NCBI RefSeq assembly: GCF_004792655.1
Contig: NZ_SRZC01000001.1
Coordinates: 1-64,000, forward strand
DNA length: 64,000 nt
DNA from: Palleniella muris
Lineage (GTDB): Bacteria > Bacteroidota > Bacteroidia > Bacteroidales > Bacteroidaceae
Direction of reading: 5' to 3'
In this document: piece after piece, positions 56,986 to 64,000 of the stretch
Layout: every line of letters starts with the position of its first letter
How positions within the stretch are numbered: the stretch's first letter is position 1
The notes under the pieces: generated by a model
What the model was told of the DNA's origin: nothing
Seen by the model: only the letters and a program-made list of their open reading frames with translations
Database searches by the model: none
Translations under genes and position numbers: made by a program

Positions 56986-57140
56986 TACCTTTGCATCGCA
57001 TTTGGGATAAATGCATTCATTTAGGTTAGTTAGTTTGATAGATTTTTTAAGGTAAAAGATTATGTTATTAGTAAGACAATGATTTTATCAAGTCTTGATA
57101 GCGTCCGGTATAAGTGATTATGCCGGACGTTATTTATTTT
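56986..57140 (+). ncRNA. Candidate small RNA: promoter box to terminator without a gene
   Basis: A TACCTTTG -7 box at 56986-56993 is followed by about 100 nt with no coding frame beyond a 14-codon one (57011-57055, MHSFRLVSLIDFLR). A stem-loop follows: ATAGCGTCCGGTAT (57098-57111) with ATGCCGGACGTTAT (57120-57133), then a T-rich tail. A short AT-rich transcript of about 130 nt is plausible. I recognise no known RNA family. Confidence 0.35.
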
Positions 57141-57457
57141 TCACCGCACCCGCCGCCCAAGGAAGCCAAAGGAAAGCAAGAACCGTCCCACGGCGCGCCG
57201 TCACCCAATTTCTTGTCAGCCGAACAGTTACAATAATGCCGCGATTAGTCAAAAGACCTTAAAAAAGGTGGTAATAATATATAATTTCGATAATAAAAGA
57301 TGTGAAAAGTGCGGTTTTCCGAATATTTAAATTAATTTTGCAAAGAATTAGGTGGATTCCCGGAAAATTTCCGGGCAGTTCCTCCCATTCCGACAAATGA
57401 CAATTCACAAAAACAAAGTCCTACGGACACCCCACAACATATCCACACAAACAGAAT

Positions 57458-58903
57458 ATGAGCAACAAACATTCCATAGCGGCAATCATACTTGCAGCGG
57501 TGACACTGCTGTCATCATGCATGGACAATGACGACATTGAGGTAAACTACTACAACGACGTCGCCGTGACAGCATTCTCTCTCGGCAACATCAGCCACAC
57601 TGTCTACACAAAAAAGAAAACCGACCCGACACAGGACTCTTCCTATGTCGAGTCGTTGTCATACAGCAACTACCCTTTCCACGTGGACAACGCGCAGAAC
57701 AGAATCTACAACACTGATTCCCTGCTCTCCAACACACACATCGCAAAGAGCCTCGCGTCAATCTCCGCAAAGAATGGCGGCTATCTGGGCTGGAAGAACC
57801 TTGACAATGACAATTATACGGAGTTCGCATCCACAGACACAGTCGACCTGTCAAAGCCACGCATCCTCAGAGTCGTTGCCAACGACGGCTCATGGTACAA
57901 GGACTACACTGTCACCGTCCTTGTCCATACCGAAGGTGCCGACTCTCTCTACTGGGAAGACAAGGGATATGATGAAAACATATCCAAACTGGCGAACATC
58001 CGTGGCACACGCATAGGCAAGAAAATCATCGTTTATGGCACCGACAACGGCTCCCCGAAGGCTTACGCTACCGACAACAACAACGGACTGGCATGGCAGG
58101 AACTGCTGATTGGCTCTGAAAGCCCTGTCTCCATGGCAGCAAACAGCACGAAAGGCTTCGCTCTCATGAGCAACGGCACGGTGCTTTCCTCCGAGGACGG
58201 CGAGAACTGGACCACAGAAACTACAGACGCAGACATGCGACAGCTCATCACAGCGTCATCTTCCGAACTCTATGCCATGGGCAACAAAGCTGAGATAATC
58301 ACCTTCAACCTCAATGACAAGACAGTCAGGAAAGAGACTCTGAAGCTTGACCCTGACGACAAGAGCAAGGGCAAAATTGCCGACCCTGACAACATCTACC
58401 CGACAAAGGACATACAGGGCTACACAACAAAGATTGCCACAAACCCCGAAATGGAAAGAGTTACGCTCTTCGGCAACAACGAGACTGACTCTATCATGAC
58501 ATCATGGGTGAAGATTGTCGACAACGGCAACCCGGAAAGAAGCCAGAAATGGGCATACCAAACTCCTGACAACACAAGCAAGCACCTGACTCCTGCGCTT
58601 GAAAACGCAAGCATGACAACCTATGGGACAGGCGCGCTGCTAATCGGAGGCAAGAGACTTAACTTGGAGGAAGGAAGCGAGGGTGCCAAGAACAACAAGC
58701 CTTACGAGAACATATACTTCTCGCCTGACAACGGCAAGAACTGGTGGGAGAACTGTGGCAACACAAAGATGTACCTGCCGACAGGCTTCTCCACATACTC
58801 CAACTCTGCGGCACTAATCAATGACGGCAGCCATTTCTGGATAATCTGCGGAGGCACCGGACACATCTGGAAAGGACATATCACCACGTTCAGCTGGCAA
58901 TAA
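57458..58903 (+). CDS. Outer-membrane lipoprotein of the DUF6242 type, function unknown
   Basis: The 481-residue protein has a lipobox (AVTLLSSCMDNDDIEVNYYNDVAVTAFSLGN). The first part (about residues 30-145) looks like an Ig-like N-terminal domain with PRILRVVANDGSWYKDYTVTVLVH. The rest has sialidase-like propeller phrases such as GKKIIVYGTDNGSPKAYATDNN, LSSEDGENWTTETTD and IYFSPDNGKNWWENCG. I recall this architecture as DUF6242 in Bacteroidetes, without known function. A TAATTTTG box is at 57333-57340. It precedes the porG-uppS-bamA group by 57 bp and may be cotranscribed. Confidence 0.75.
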   Translation: MSNKHSIAAIILAAVTLLSSCMDNDDIEVNYYNDVAVTAFSLGNISHTVYTKKKTDPTQDSSYVESLSYSNYPFHVDNAQNRIYNTDSLLSNTHIAKSLASISAKNGGYLGWKNLDNDNYTEFASTDTVDLSKPRILRVVANDGSWYKDYTVTVLVHTEGADSLYWEDKGYDENISKLANIRGTRIGKKIIVYGTDNGSPKAYATDNNNGLAWQELLIGSESPVSMAANSTKGFALMSNGTVLSSEDGENWTTETTDADMRQLITASSSELYAMGNKAEIITFNLNDKTVRKETLKLDPDDKSKGKIADPDNIYPTKDIQGYTTKIATNPEMERVTLFGNNETDSIMTSWVKIVDNGNPERSQKWAYQTPDNTSKHLTPALENASMTTYGTGALLIGGKRLNLEEGSEGAKNNKPYENIYFSPDNGKNWWENCGNTKMYLPTGFSTYSNSAALINDGSHFWIICGGTGHIWKGHITTFSWQ

Positions 58904-58960
58904 CCCTCTCCGTACTAACCGCATTTTCCGCATATACACACCTACGTTATATTATAAGGT

Positions 58961-59647
58961 ATGAAGACAAGCATTCTCACACTCATCCTCACAATGGCAT
59001 CGCTGACGACTGCCATGGCGCAGGATGACCCGGAATATCGCAGGGAAATAGGCGTTGGTGTGGGAATGTCAAACTATCTCGGCGACTTCAACGGCTCCCT
59101 GACAAAGGGGATGCAACCCTCCGTAAGCATCGTGTACAGGCGTCTGTTCAGCCCTTATTGCGGACTGCGCTTTGACTTGGGACACACGCAACTGAAAGGC
59201 AGCAGTGCTGATGTCACAACCTATTATCCTGACTATGCGGAAGAGCCATACACGTTCAAGCGCAACGTCACGGATTTCAACGTTGTCTTTGAATATAACT
59301 TCTGGCCCTATGGAACGGGAAGAGACTATCGGGGAGCACAACGGCTGACACCTTATATCTTCCTGGGACTCGGAATGACATTCGCCTCAGGCAACGAAGC
59401 CAACAGCAGTGTGGCGGCAAACGTCCCTATCGGACTTGGAGTGAAATACAAAATCGGGCAGCGCATGAACCTCGGTCTGGAATGGGGCATACATGTCTCC
59501 ACAAGCGATGAGCTTGACGGAATGAAAGACCCTTATGGCATAAAGAGTTCTGGCATATTCAAGAACACCGACTGCTACTCTTCACTGCGCGCGACGCTGA
59601 CTTACAGCTTCTCGGCAAAGTGCAAGACATGCAACAAATACGACTGA
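58961..59647 (+). CDS. porG: PorG-like outer-membrane beta-barrel protein (DUF6089 type)
   Basis: The 228-residue protein has a signal peptide (MKTSILTLILTMASLTTAMAQ) and an eight-strand-type barrel pattern: GVGVGMSNYLGDFNG, YRRLFSPYCGLRFDLGHTQLKG, TPYIFLGLGMTFASG and GLGVKYKIGQRMNLGLEWGIHVS, ending in TYSFSAKCKTCNKYD. It matches PorG of the P. gingivalis type IX system, and the following genes uppS, bamA and skp are the same as those after porG there. A generic outer-membrane barrel is the fallback call. Confidence 0.83.
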   Translation: MKTSILTLILTMASLTTAMAQDDPEYRREIGVGVGMSNYLGDFNGSLTKGMQPSVSIVYRRLFSPYCGLRFDLGHTQLKGSSADVTTYYPDYAEEPYTFKRNVTDFNVVFEYNFWPYGTGRDYRGAQRLTPYIFLGLGMTFASGNEANSSVAANVPIGLGVKYKIGQRMNLGLEWGIHVSTSDELDGMKDPYGIKSSGIFKNTDCYSSLRATLTYSFSAKCKTCNKYD

Positions 59648-59709
59648 CAAGACGGTCAAGAAACATAACCAAACATCAGAATTTATCTTAAACAACATAC
59701 CCTGAGCCT

Positions 59710-60441
59710 ATGGACAGGAACAACATCCCACAACATATTGCGATAATCATGGACGGCAACGGACGCTGGGCCATGGCACAAGGCAAGCCACGCACCTTCG
59801 GACATCAGGCGGGAGTGGACACCGTGCGCCGCATAACAGCGGAATGCACGCGACTCGGCGTGAAATACCTGACCCTCTACACTTTCTCGACAGAGAACTG
59901 GAACCGCCCCGCTGACGAGGTGGCGGCACTCATGGCTCTCGTCATCTCGGCACTCGAAGAGCCTTTGTTCAAAGAGAACAATGTGCGGTTCCGTGTCATC
60001 GGCGACATGGACCGGCTTCCTGCTGACGTGCAGGAGAAGCTGAAAGGACTTGAGGAGCGTACAGCAGAATACACAGCCATGACCATGGTGGTGGCACTGA
60101 GCTACTCCTCACGCTGGGAAATCACCGACACGATGAAGAGAATAGCAAAGGAAGCAAAGGACGGAAAACTGGACATCGGCAGCATAACGGAGGACACTCT
60201 GACAGAGAGATTGCAGACATCCTTCATGCCTGACCCGGACTTGCTTATCCGAACCGGAGGGGAACTGCGCATCAGCAACTACCTGCTGTGGCAGATAGCT
60301 TACTCGGAACTGTATTTCTGCGACACTTTCTGGCCGGACTTCACGGAAGAAAACCTGCACAAAGCTATAGAAAGCTACCAACAAAGACAGCGCAGGTTCG
60401 GAAAGACCGAAGAGCAAGTGGAGAACGAAGAGACAGCATAA
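59710..60441 (+). CDS. uppS: Undecaprenyl diphosphate synthase (cis-isoprenyl transferase)
   Basis: The 243-residue enzyme condenses isopentenyl diphosphates onto FPP to make the lipid carrier for peptidoglycan and O-antigen. Catalytic Asp15 is in [59 protein letters not shown] and a C-terminal RFG are the other signatures. It also serves the flippase-dependent glycan route encoded at 13-27 kb. It lies between porG and bamA in the same direction. Confidence 0.97.
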   Translation: MDRNNIPQHIAIIMDGNGRWAMAQGKPRTFGHQAGVDTVRRITAECTRLGVKYLTLYTFSTENWNRPADEVAALMALVISALEEPLFKENNVRFRVIGDMDRLPADVQEKLKGLEERTAEYTAMTMVVALSYSSRWEITDTMKRIAKEAKDGKLDIGSITEDTLTERLQTSFMPDPDLLIRTGGELRISNYLLWQIAYSELYFCDTFWPDFTEENLHKAIESYQQRQRRFGKTEEQVENEETA

Positions 60442-60561
60442 TCCACGACAAACACCTCACAACACCCCACCTTTCCCGAACACTGCATCCGCAACCTACA
60501 ACGTTGGGGCAGACGGGACAGGAACAAAGAGAACATATAAAGACAGAAAAAAGATATATAG

Positions 60562-63186
60562 ATGAATTTCGCAAAGAGATTATTTGCACTCGCAATCGCC
60601 ACAGTCCTATGCAACATGGCAATGATGCACGCACAGGATAAAATCGTAAACCCGGAAATCTCGTATGCAGGAAATCCGCGCAGCGTGACCATCGGAGGAC
60701 TCGCCATAAGCGGCATAGAAGGATATGAAGACTATATGCTCCTGTCTATCTCCGGTCTTGCAGAAGGACAGCAGATAACACTCCCGGGCAATGAGATAAC
60801 CGATGCCGTAAAACGCTACTGGCGCCACGGACTGTTCTCGGAAGTGAGCATAGCGGCTGACTCGCTCGTAGGTGACAAAGTGTACCTGCACATTTACCTG
60901 AAAGCACGCCCACGCGTCTCCACCATCAACTATATCGGACTGAAAAAGTCCGAGAAAGAGGACATGGAACAGAAACTGGGACTGCTGAAAGGCTCACAGA
61001 TCACCCCTAACATGATTGCCCGCGCAAAGACTCTCGCCAAGAAATACTTCGACGAGAAGGGCTTCAACAACGCCGAAATCTCTATACGCCAGCGTGACGA
61101 TGTGGCACAGAAGAACATGGTCATCCTTGACGTCGATGTCGACAAGAAGTCGAAAATGAAGGTGCACAGCATCATCCTTGACGGAAACGAGAAACTCTCC
61201 GACAGCAAAATCAAGGGCGGACTGTTCTCAAAAGGCGCACTCGGGAAAATCAACGAGGCAGGAAAGTTTTACTCTTTCTTCAAGTCAAAGAAATATACTC
61301 CGGAGCGTTACAAGGAGGCTAAGCAGTCACTCATCGACAAGTACAACGAGCTTGGCTACCGTGACGCGGACATCACCGTGGACAGCGTCTCACAATTCGA
61401 TGACAAGCACGTCAATGTCTACCTCAAAATCGATGAAGGACAGAAATACTATATCCGCGACATCAAGTGGGTTGGCAACACCGTCTACAACACCGACCAG
61501 CTGCAAAGCGTCCTCGGCATGAACAGGGGAGACACCTACAACCAGAAACTTCTCCACAAGCGACTCAGCGAGGATGAGGATGCCGTCGGCAACATGTATT
61601 GGAACAACGGTTACCTCTTCTACAATCTCCAGCCTACAGAGGTTGACATCAAGGGTGACTCCATAGACCTCGAGATGCGAATCTTCGAGGGTCAGCAGGC
61701 TCACATCAACCGTGTGCGCATCAACGGCAATGACCGCGTATATGAAAAGGTCATCCGCCGCGAGCTCAGGACCAAGCCGGGCGACCTCTTCTCCAAGGAG
61801 TCCCTGCAGCGTACCGCACGAGAACTGGCGACAATGGGTCACTTTGACCTGGAATCTATCAACCCGGATGTAAAGCCGAACTATGAGGACGGCACCGTGG
61901 ACATCAACTGGGACCTCGTCTCAAAGTCCAACGACCAGGTGGAGCTCTCCCTCGGTTGGGGACAGACAGGTGTCATCGGACGTGTCGGACTGAAGCTGAA
62001 CAACTTCTCCATGGCTAACCTTTTCAACAAGAACAAGGAGCACCGCGGCATCATGCCTATCGGCGATGGTGAGGTGATGTCCCTCGGCGCACAGACCAAC
62101 GGTACATACTACCAGTCCTACAACATCAACTATTCTACAGGATGGTTTGGCGGCAAGCGTCCTGTATCGCTCAATGTGGGAGCGTTCTTCTCCAAGCAGA
62201 CCGACGTTTCTTCAACCTATTACAACAGCAGTTACTACAATAACTACTACAACTACCTCTACGGATACGGCAACAGTGGTTATTATAACAACTACGAGAA
62301 CTATTACGACCCGGACAAATACATCCAGCTCTTCGGCGCAAGCCTTGGATGGGGAAAGCGCCTCAACTGGCCTGACGACTATTTCCAGCTGTCTCTCTCC
62401 CTTGCATATACACGCTATATGCTGAGAAACTGGAACTACTTCCTCATCACAACAGGTAACTGCAACAACCTCAACCTTAGCGTTGCACTGACACGTCACT
62501 CCGTCGACAACCAGCTGTTCCCACGTAAAGGTTCAGAGTTTGAGCTCTCTCTCTCCATCACTCCGCCATGGTCTGCATTCGACGGAAAGGACTATGAGCA
62601 CCTTGCCACCAACTACAAGTCGGCCACCTACCAGAAGGAGCAGCAGGAGAAGTACAGATGGATTGAGTACCACAAGTGGAAGTTCAAGTCCAAGACTTAC
62701 ACCGCGCTCACCGGCGGACAGAAATGTCTCGTCCTCATGACACGCGTCGAGTTCGGCATTCTCGGCCATTTCAACAAGTACAAGAAATCGCCTTTCGAAA
62801 CATACTATATGGGTGGCGACGGCATGTCCGGCTATTCCACGACCTATGCGGAAGAGACCATCGGACTGCGAGGCTACGAGAACGGCTCACTCACTCCTAA
62901 CGGCGCAACCGGATATGCTTACGACCGCTTCGCAGTGGAGCTCCGTTACCCATTCCTCCTTGGCAACACCACCATCTACGGACTGGCATTCGCAGAAGCC
63001 GGCAACGCTTGGAGCGACACAAAAGACCTCAATCCGTTTGACATGAAGCGCTCGGCAGGAGCAGGTGTCCGCATCTTCCTCCCGATGGTAGGTCTTATGG
63101 GCATCGACTGGGCGTATGGCTTCGACAAAGTCTACGGCACAAAGGGCGGCTCACAATTCCACTTCATCCTCGGACAAGAGTTCTAA
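60562..63186 (+). CDS. bamA: Outer membrane protein assembly factor BamA
   Basis: The 874-residue protein has a signal peptide (MNFAKRLFALAIATVLCNMAMMHAQ), five POTRA domains (for example RVSTINYIGLKKSEKEDMEQ, KVHSIILDGNEKLSDSKIKGG, YYIRDIKWVGNTVYNTDQLQS and HINRVRINGNDRVYEKVIRRELRTKPGDLFSK) and a 16-strand Omp85 barrel ending in Phe (QFHFILGQEF). It inserts beta-barrels in the outer membrane. A striking Tyr/Asn-rich loop sits near residues 551-585 (TYYNSSYYNNYYNYLYGYGN and following). Expected partners lie next door: skp genes and porG. Confidence 0.97.
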   Translation: MNFAKRLFALAIATVLCNMAMMHAQDKIVNPEISYAGNPRSVTIGGLAISGIEGYEDYMLLSISGLAEGQQITLPGNEITDAVKRYWRHGLFSEVSIAADSLVGDKVYLHIYLKARPRVSTINYIGLKKSEKEDMEQKLGLLKGSQITPNMIARAKTLAKKYFDEKGFNNAEISIRQRDDVAQKNMVILDVDVDKKSKMKVHSIILDGNEKLSDSKIKGGLFSKGALGKINEAGKFYSFFKSKKYTPERYKEAKQSLIDKYNELGYRDADITVDSVSQFDDKHVNVYLKIDEGQKYYIRDIKWVGNTVYNTDQLQSVLGMNRGDTYNQKLLHKRLSEDEDAVGNMYWNNGYLFYNLQPTEVDIKGDSIDLEMRIFEGQQAHINRVRINGNDRVYEKVIRRELRTKPGDLFSKESLQRTARELATMGHFDLESINPDVKPNYEDGTVDINWDLVSKSNDQVELSLGWGQTGVIGRVGLKLNNFSMANLFNKNKEHRGIMPIGDGEVMSLGAQTNGTYYQSYNINYSTGWFGGKRPVSLNVGAFFSKQTDVSSTYYNSSYYNNYYNYLYGYGNSGYYNNYENYYDPDKYIQLFGASLGWGKRLNWPDDYFQLSLSLAYTRYMLRNWNYFLITTGNCNNLNLSVALTRHSVDNQLFPRKGSEFELSLSITPPWSAFDGKDYEHLATNYKSATYQKEQQEKYRWIEYHKWKFKSKTYTALTGGQKCLVLMTRVEFGILGHFNKYKKSPFETYYMGGDGMSGYSTTYAEETIGLRGYENGSLTPNGATGYAYDRFAVELRYPFLLGNTTIYGLAFAEAGNAWSDTKDLNPFDMKRSAGAGVRIFLPMVGLMGIDWAYGFDKVYGTKGGSQFHFILGQEF

Positions 63187-63292
63187 AAGCCACTCCCTGT
63201 CAACACCCCGAAAGAAGGAAACACCTCGGCAGGATAGTGGTTCCCCTACACGAAAAAGGCGGTTCCCCCTTTCCCCTGAAGGATAAATGACG

Positions 63293-63300
63293 TACCTTTG
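63293..63300 (+). promoter_or_regulatory. -7 element upstream of skp
   Basis: TACCTTTG matches the -7 consensus about 37 bp before the ATG at 63337. It suggests that skp has its own promoter in addition to read-through from bamA. No -33 TTTG is seen. Confidence 0.5.
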
Positions 63301-63336
63301 CAGCCGGAAGTATAAACCCTAAAACGAAAAACAGTT

Positions 63337-63846
63337 ATGAAAAAGACACTATTCACACTCGCTCTCCTGCTGACATCGTTGGCAATGTCAGCACAGAAGT
63401 ACGCCCTCCTCGACATGGAATATATCCTTAAGAACATCCCTGCATACGAACGCGCCAACGAACAGCTCGCGCAAGTCAGCAAGAAATGGCAGGCAGAGGT
63501 GGAGGCAGTGAACACAGAAGCGTCCACACTCTACAAGAACTACCAGAACGAGGTAGTCTTCCTCTCACAGGAACAGAAGAAGTCCCGACAGGAAGCTATC
63601 ATGAACAAGGAGCGTCAGGCTGCCGACCTGAAGAAGAAATACTTCGGACCGGAGGGCGAGCTCTTCAAGAAGCGCGAAGCACTCATGACCCCTATACAGG
63701 ACGAAATCTACAACACTGTCAAGGAAATAGCAGAACTCCGCGGCTACTCCATGGTCATCGACCGCTCCGCCGACAACGGAATCATCTACGGCTCGCCACG
63801 AGTGGACATCTCCAACGAGGTGCTTCAGAAGCTCGGCTACCAATAG
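63337..63846 (+). CDS. OmpH/Skp-like periplasmic chaperone
   Basis: The 169-residue protein has a signal peptide (MKKTLFTLALLLTSLAMSAQ), then KYALLDMEYILKNIPAYERAN, the standard OmpH opening. A long charged helical hairpin follows (about 40-130, ending EALMTPIQDEIYNTVKEIAELRGYSMVID), and the C terminus has DRSADNGIIYGSPRVDISNEVLQKLGY. Skp proteins are trimeric jellyfish-shaped chaperones that escort barrel proteins to BamA, which is encoded immediately upstream. Confidence 0.93.
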   Translation: MKKTLFTLALLLTSLAMSAQKYALLDMEYILKNIPAYERANEQLAQVSKKWQAEVEAVNTEASTLYKNYQNEVVFLSQEQKKSRQEAIMNKERQAADLKKKYFGPEGELFKKREALMTPIQDEIYNTVKEIAELRGYSMVIDRSADNGIIYGSPRVDISNEVLQKLGYQ

Positions 63847-63906
63847 TCCGCAGCCCTGCCGTAACGAAAGAAAGCATAACAATAACAACAAAATAACAAA
63901 ACAACA

Positions 63907-64000
63907 ATGAAAAAGATTATCATCATGCTGATGGCACTCTTGCCAATGGCAGCAATGGCACAGAACGCCAAGTTCGGCCACATCGACACACAGTCCATCA
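63907..64000 (+). CDS. Second OmpH/Skp-like protein, 5' end only
   Basis: The frame runs off the window after 31 residues. They form a signal peptide (MKKIIIMLMALLPMAAMAQ) followed by NAKFGHIDTQSI, which matches the OmpH start in the upstream gene (KYALLDMEYI). Two consecutive skp-like genes after bamA occur in P. gingivalis as well. The rest of the protein cannot be assessed. Confidence 0.75.
   Translation, partial: MKKIIIMLMALLPMAAMAQNAKFGHIDTQSI

Larger units (their letters stand above)
56174..57457. other. 1.3-kb gene-free region after pckA
   Basis: No convincing gene is seen. It contains the pckA terminator (56265-56306), GTAAC hairpins (locus D, 56615-56705), a -7 box with a downstream terminator that could bound a small RNA (56986-57140), a TAATTTTG box at 57333-57340 for the next operon, and a palindrome CCCGGAAA/TTTCCGGG at 57358-57376. 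Confidence 0.65.

Noticed and set aside
57011-57055. 14-codon frame as a leader peptide (MHSFRLVSLIDFLR)
   Set aside because: It has no run of one regulatory amino acid and is not followed by a structural gene within the same transcript, so attenuation is not supported.

Overview
The window looks like a chromosome segment of a Bacteroidales bacterium, most likely Prevotellaceae. The evidence is Bacteroidetes-type promoters (TTTG, about 20 bp, TAnnTTTG), weak or absent Shine-Dalgarno sequences, a SusC/SusD pair, type IX secretion components (PorZ, PorG), the porG-uppS-bamA-skp gene order, a 2-oxoglutarate:ferredoxin oxidoreductase and an ATP-type PEP carboxykinase. I saw no rRNA, tRNA, CRISPR array, prophage or intact insertion sequence. 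Assignments come from reading the sequence; no database search was run.

Layout. 1-9.2 kb: a repeat-rich gene-free leader, an exported nicotinamidase, an OmpA-like lipoprotein, a flavodiiron protein, a split chromate transporter and purL. 9.2-10.2 kb: a YoeB-like toxin-antitoxin module bracketed by two direct copies of a hairpin. 10.2-12.6 kb: gmd and fcl for GDP-L-fucose. 12.7-26.9 kb: a surface-glycan region on the + strand with two IspD/TarI-like cytidylyltransferases, a sugar-nucleotide SDR, a LicD phosphotransferase, a flippase, three glycosyltransferases, two related multi-pass membrane proteins and an unrelated dipeptidase (pepD). An internally shortened AlbA_2/Schlafen-type gene sits inside it.

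27.1-37.6 kb, minus strand: cysK, then the train leuS, a YitT-RdgB fusion, a GT2 glycosyltransferase, porZ, an acyltransferase and a DUF4294-type protein. 37.9-43.3 kb, plus strand: argS, an RNase H and korAB. 43.3-48.1 kb: GH28 and MATE genes, each just downstream of a MITE-like palindromic element. 48.1-53.6 kb: susC/susD, with susC broken by a 9-G tract that looks like a phase switch in the OFF state. 53.7-57.4 kb: upp, pckA and a 1.3 kb gene-free stretch with a possible small RNA. 57.5-64 kb: a lipoprotein, porG, uppS, bamA, skp and the start of a second skp-like gene, all serving the outer membrane.

The most unusual material is in the spacers: a family of GTAAC hairpins (4 loci), 10-bp-phased ATGA repeats (3 loci), 9-bp TGACAATAY tandem repeats (2 loci), a GAACCGC/GCGGTTC palindrome family with MITE-like ends, and two long G tracts. 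Among proteins, the YitT-RdgB fusion, the overlapping cytidylyltransferase-SDR-LicD cassette and the paired membrane proteins deserve follow-up.
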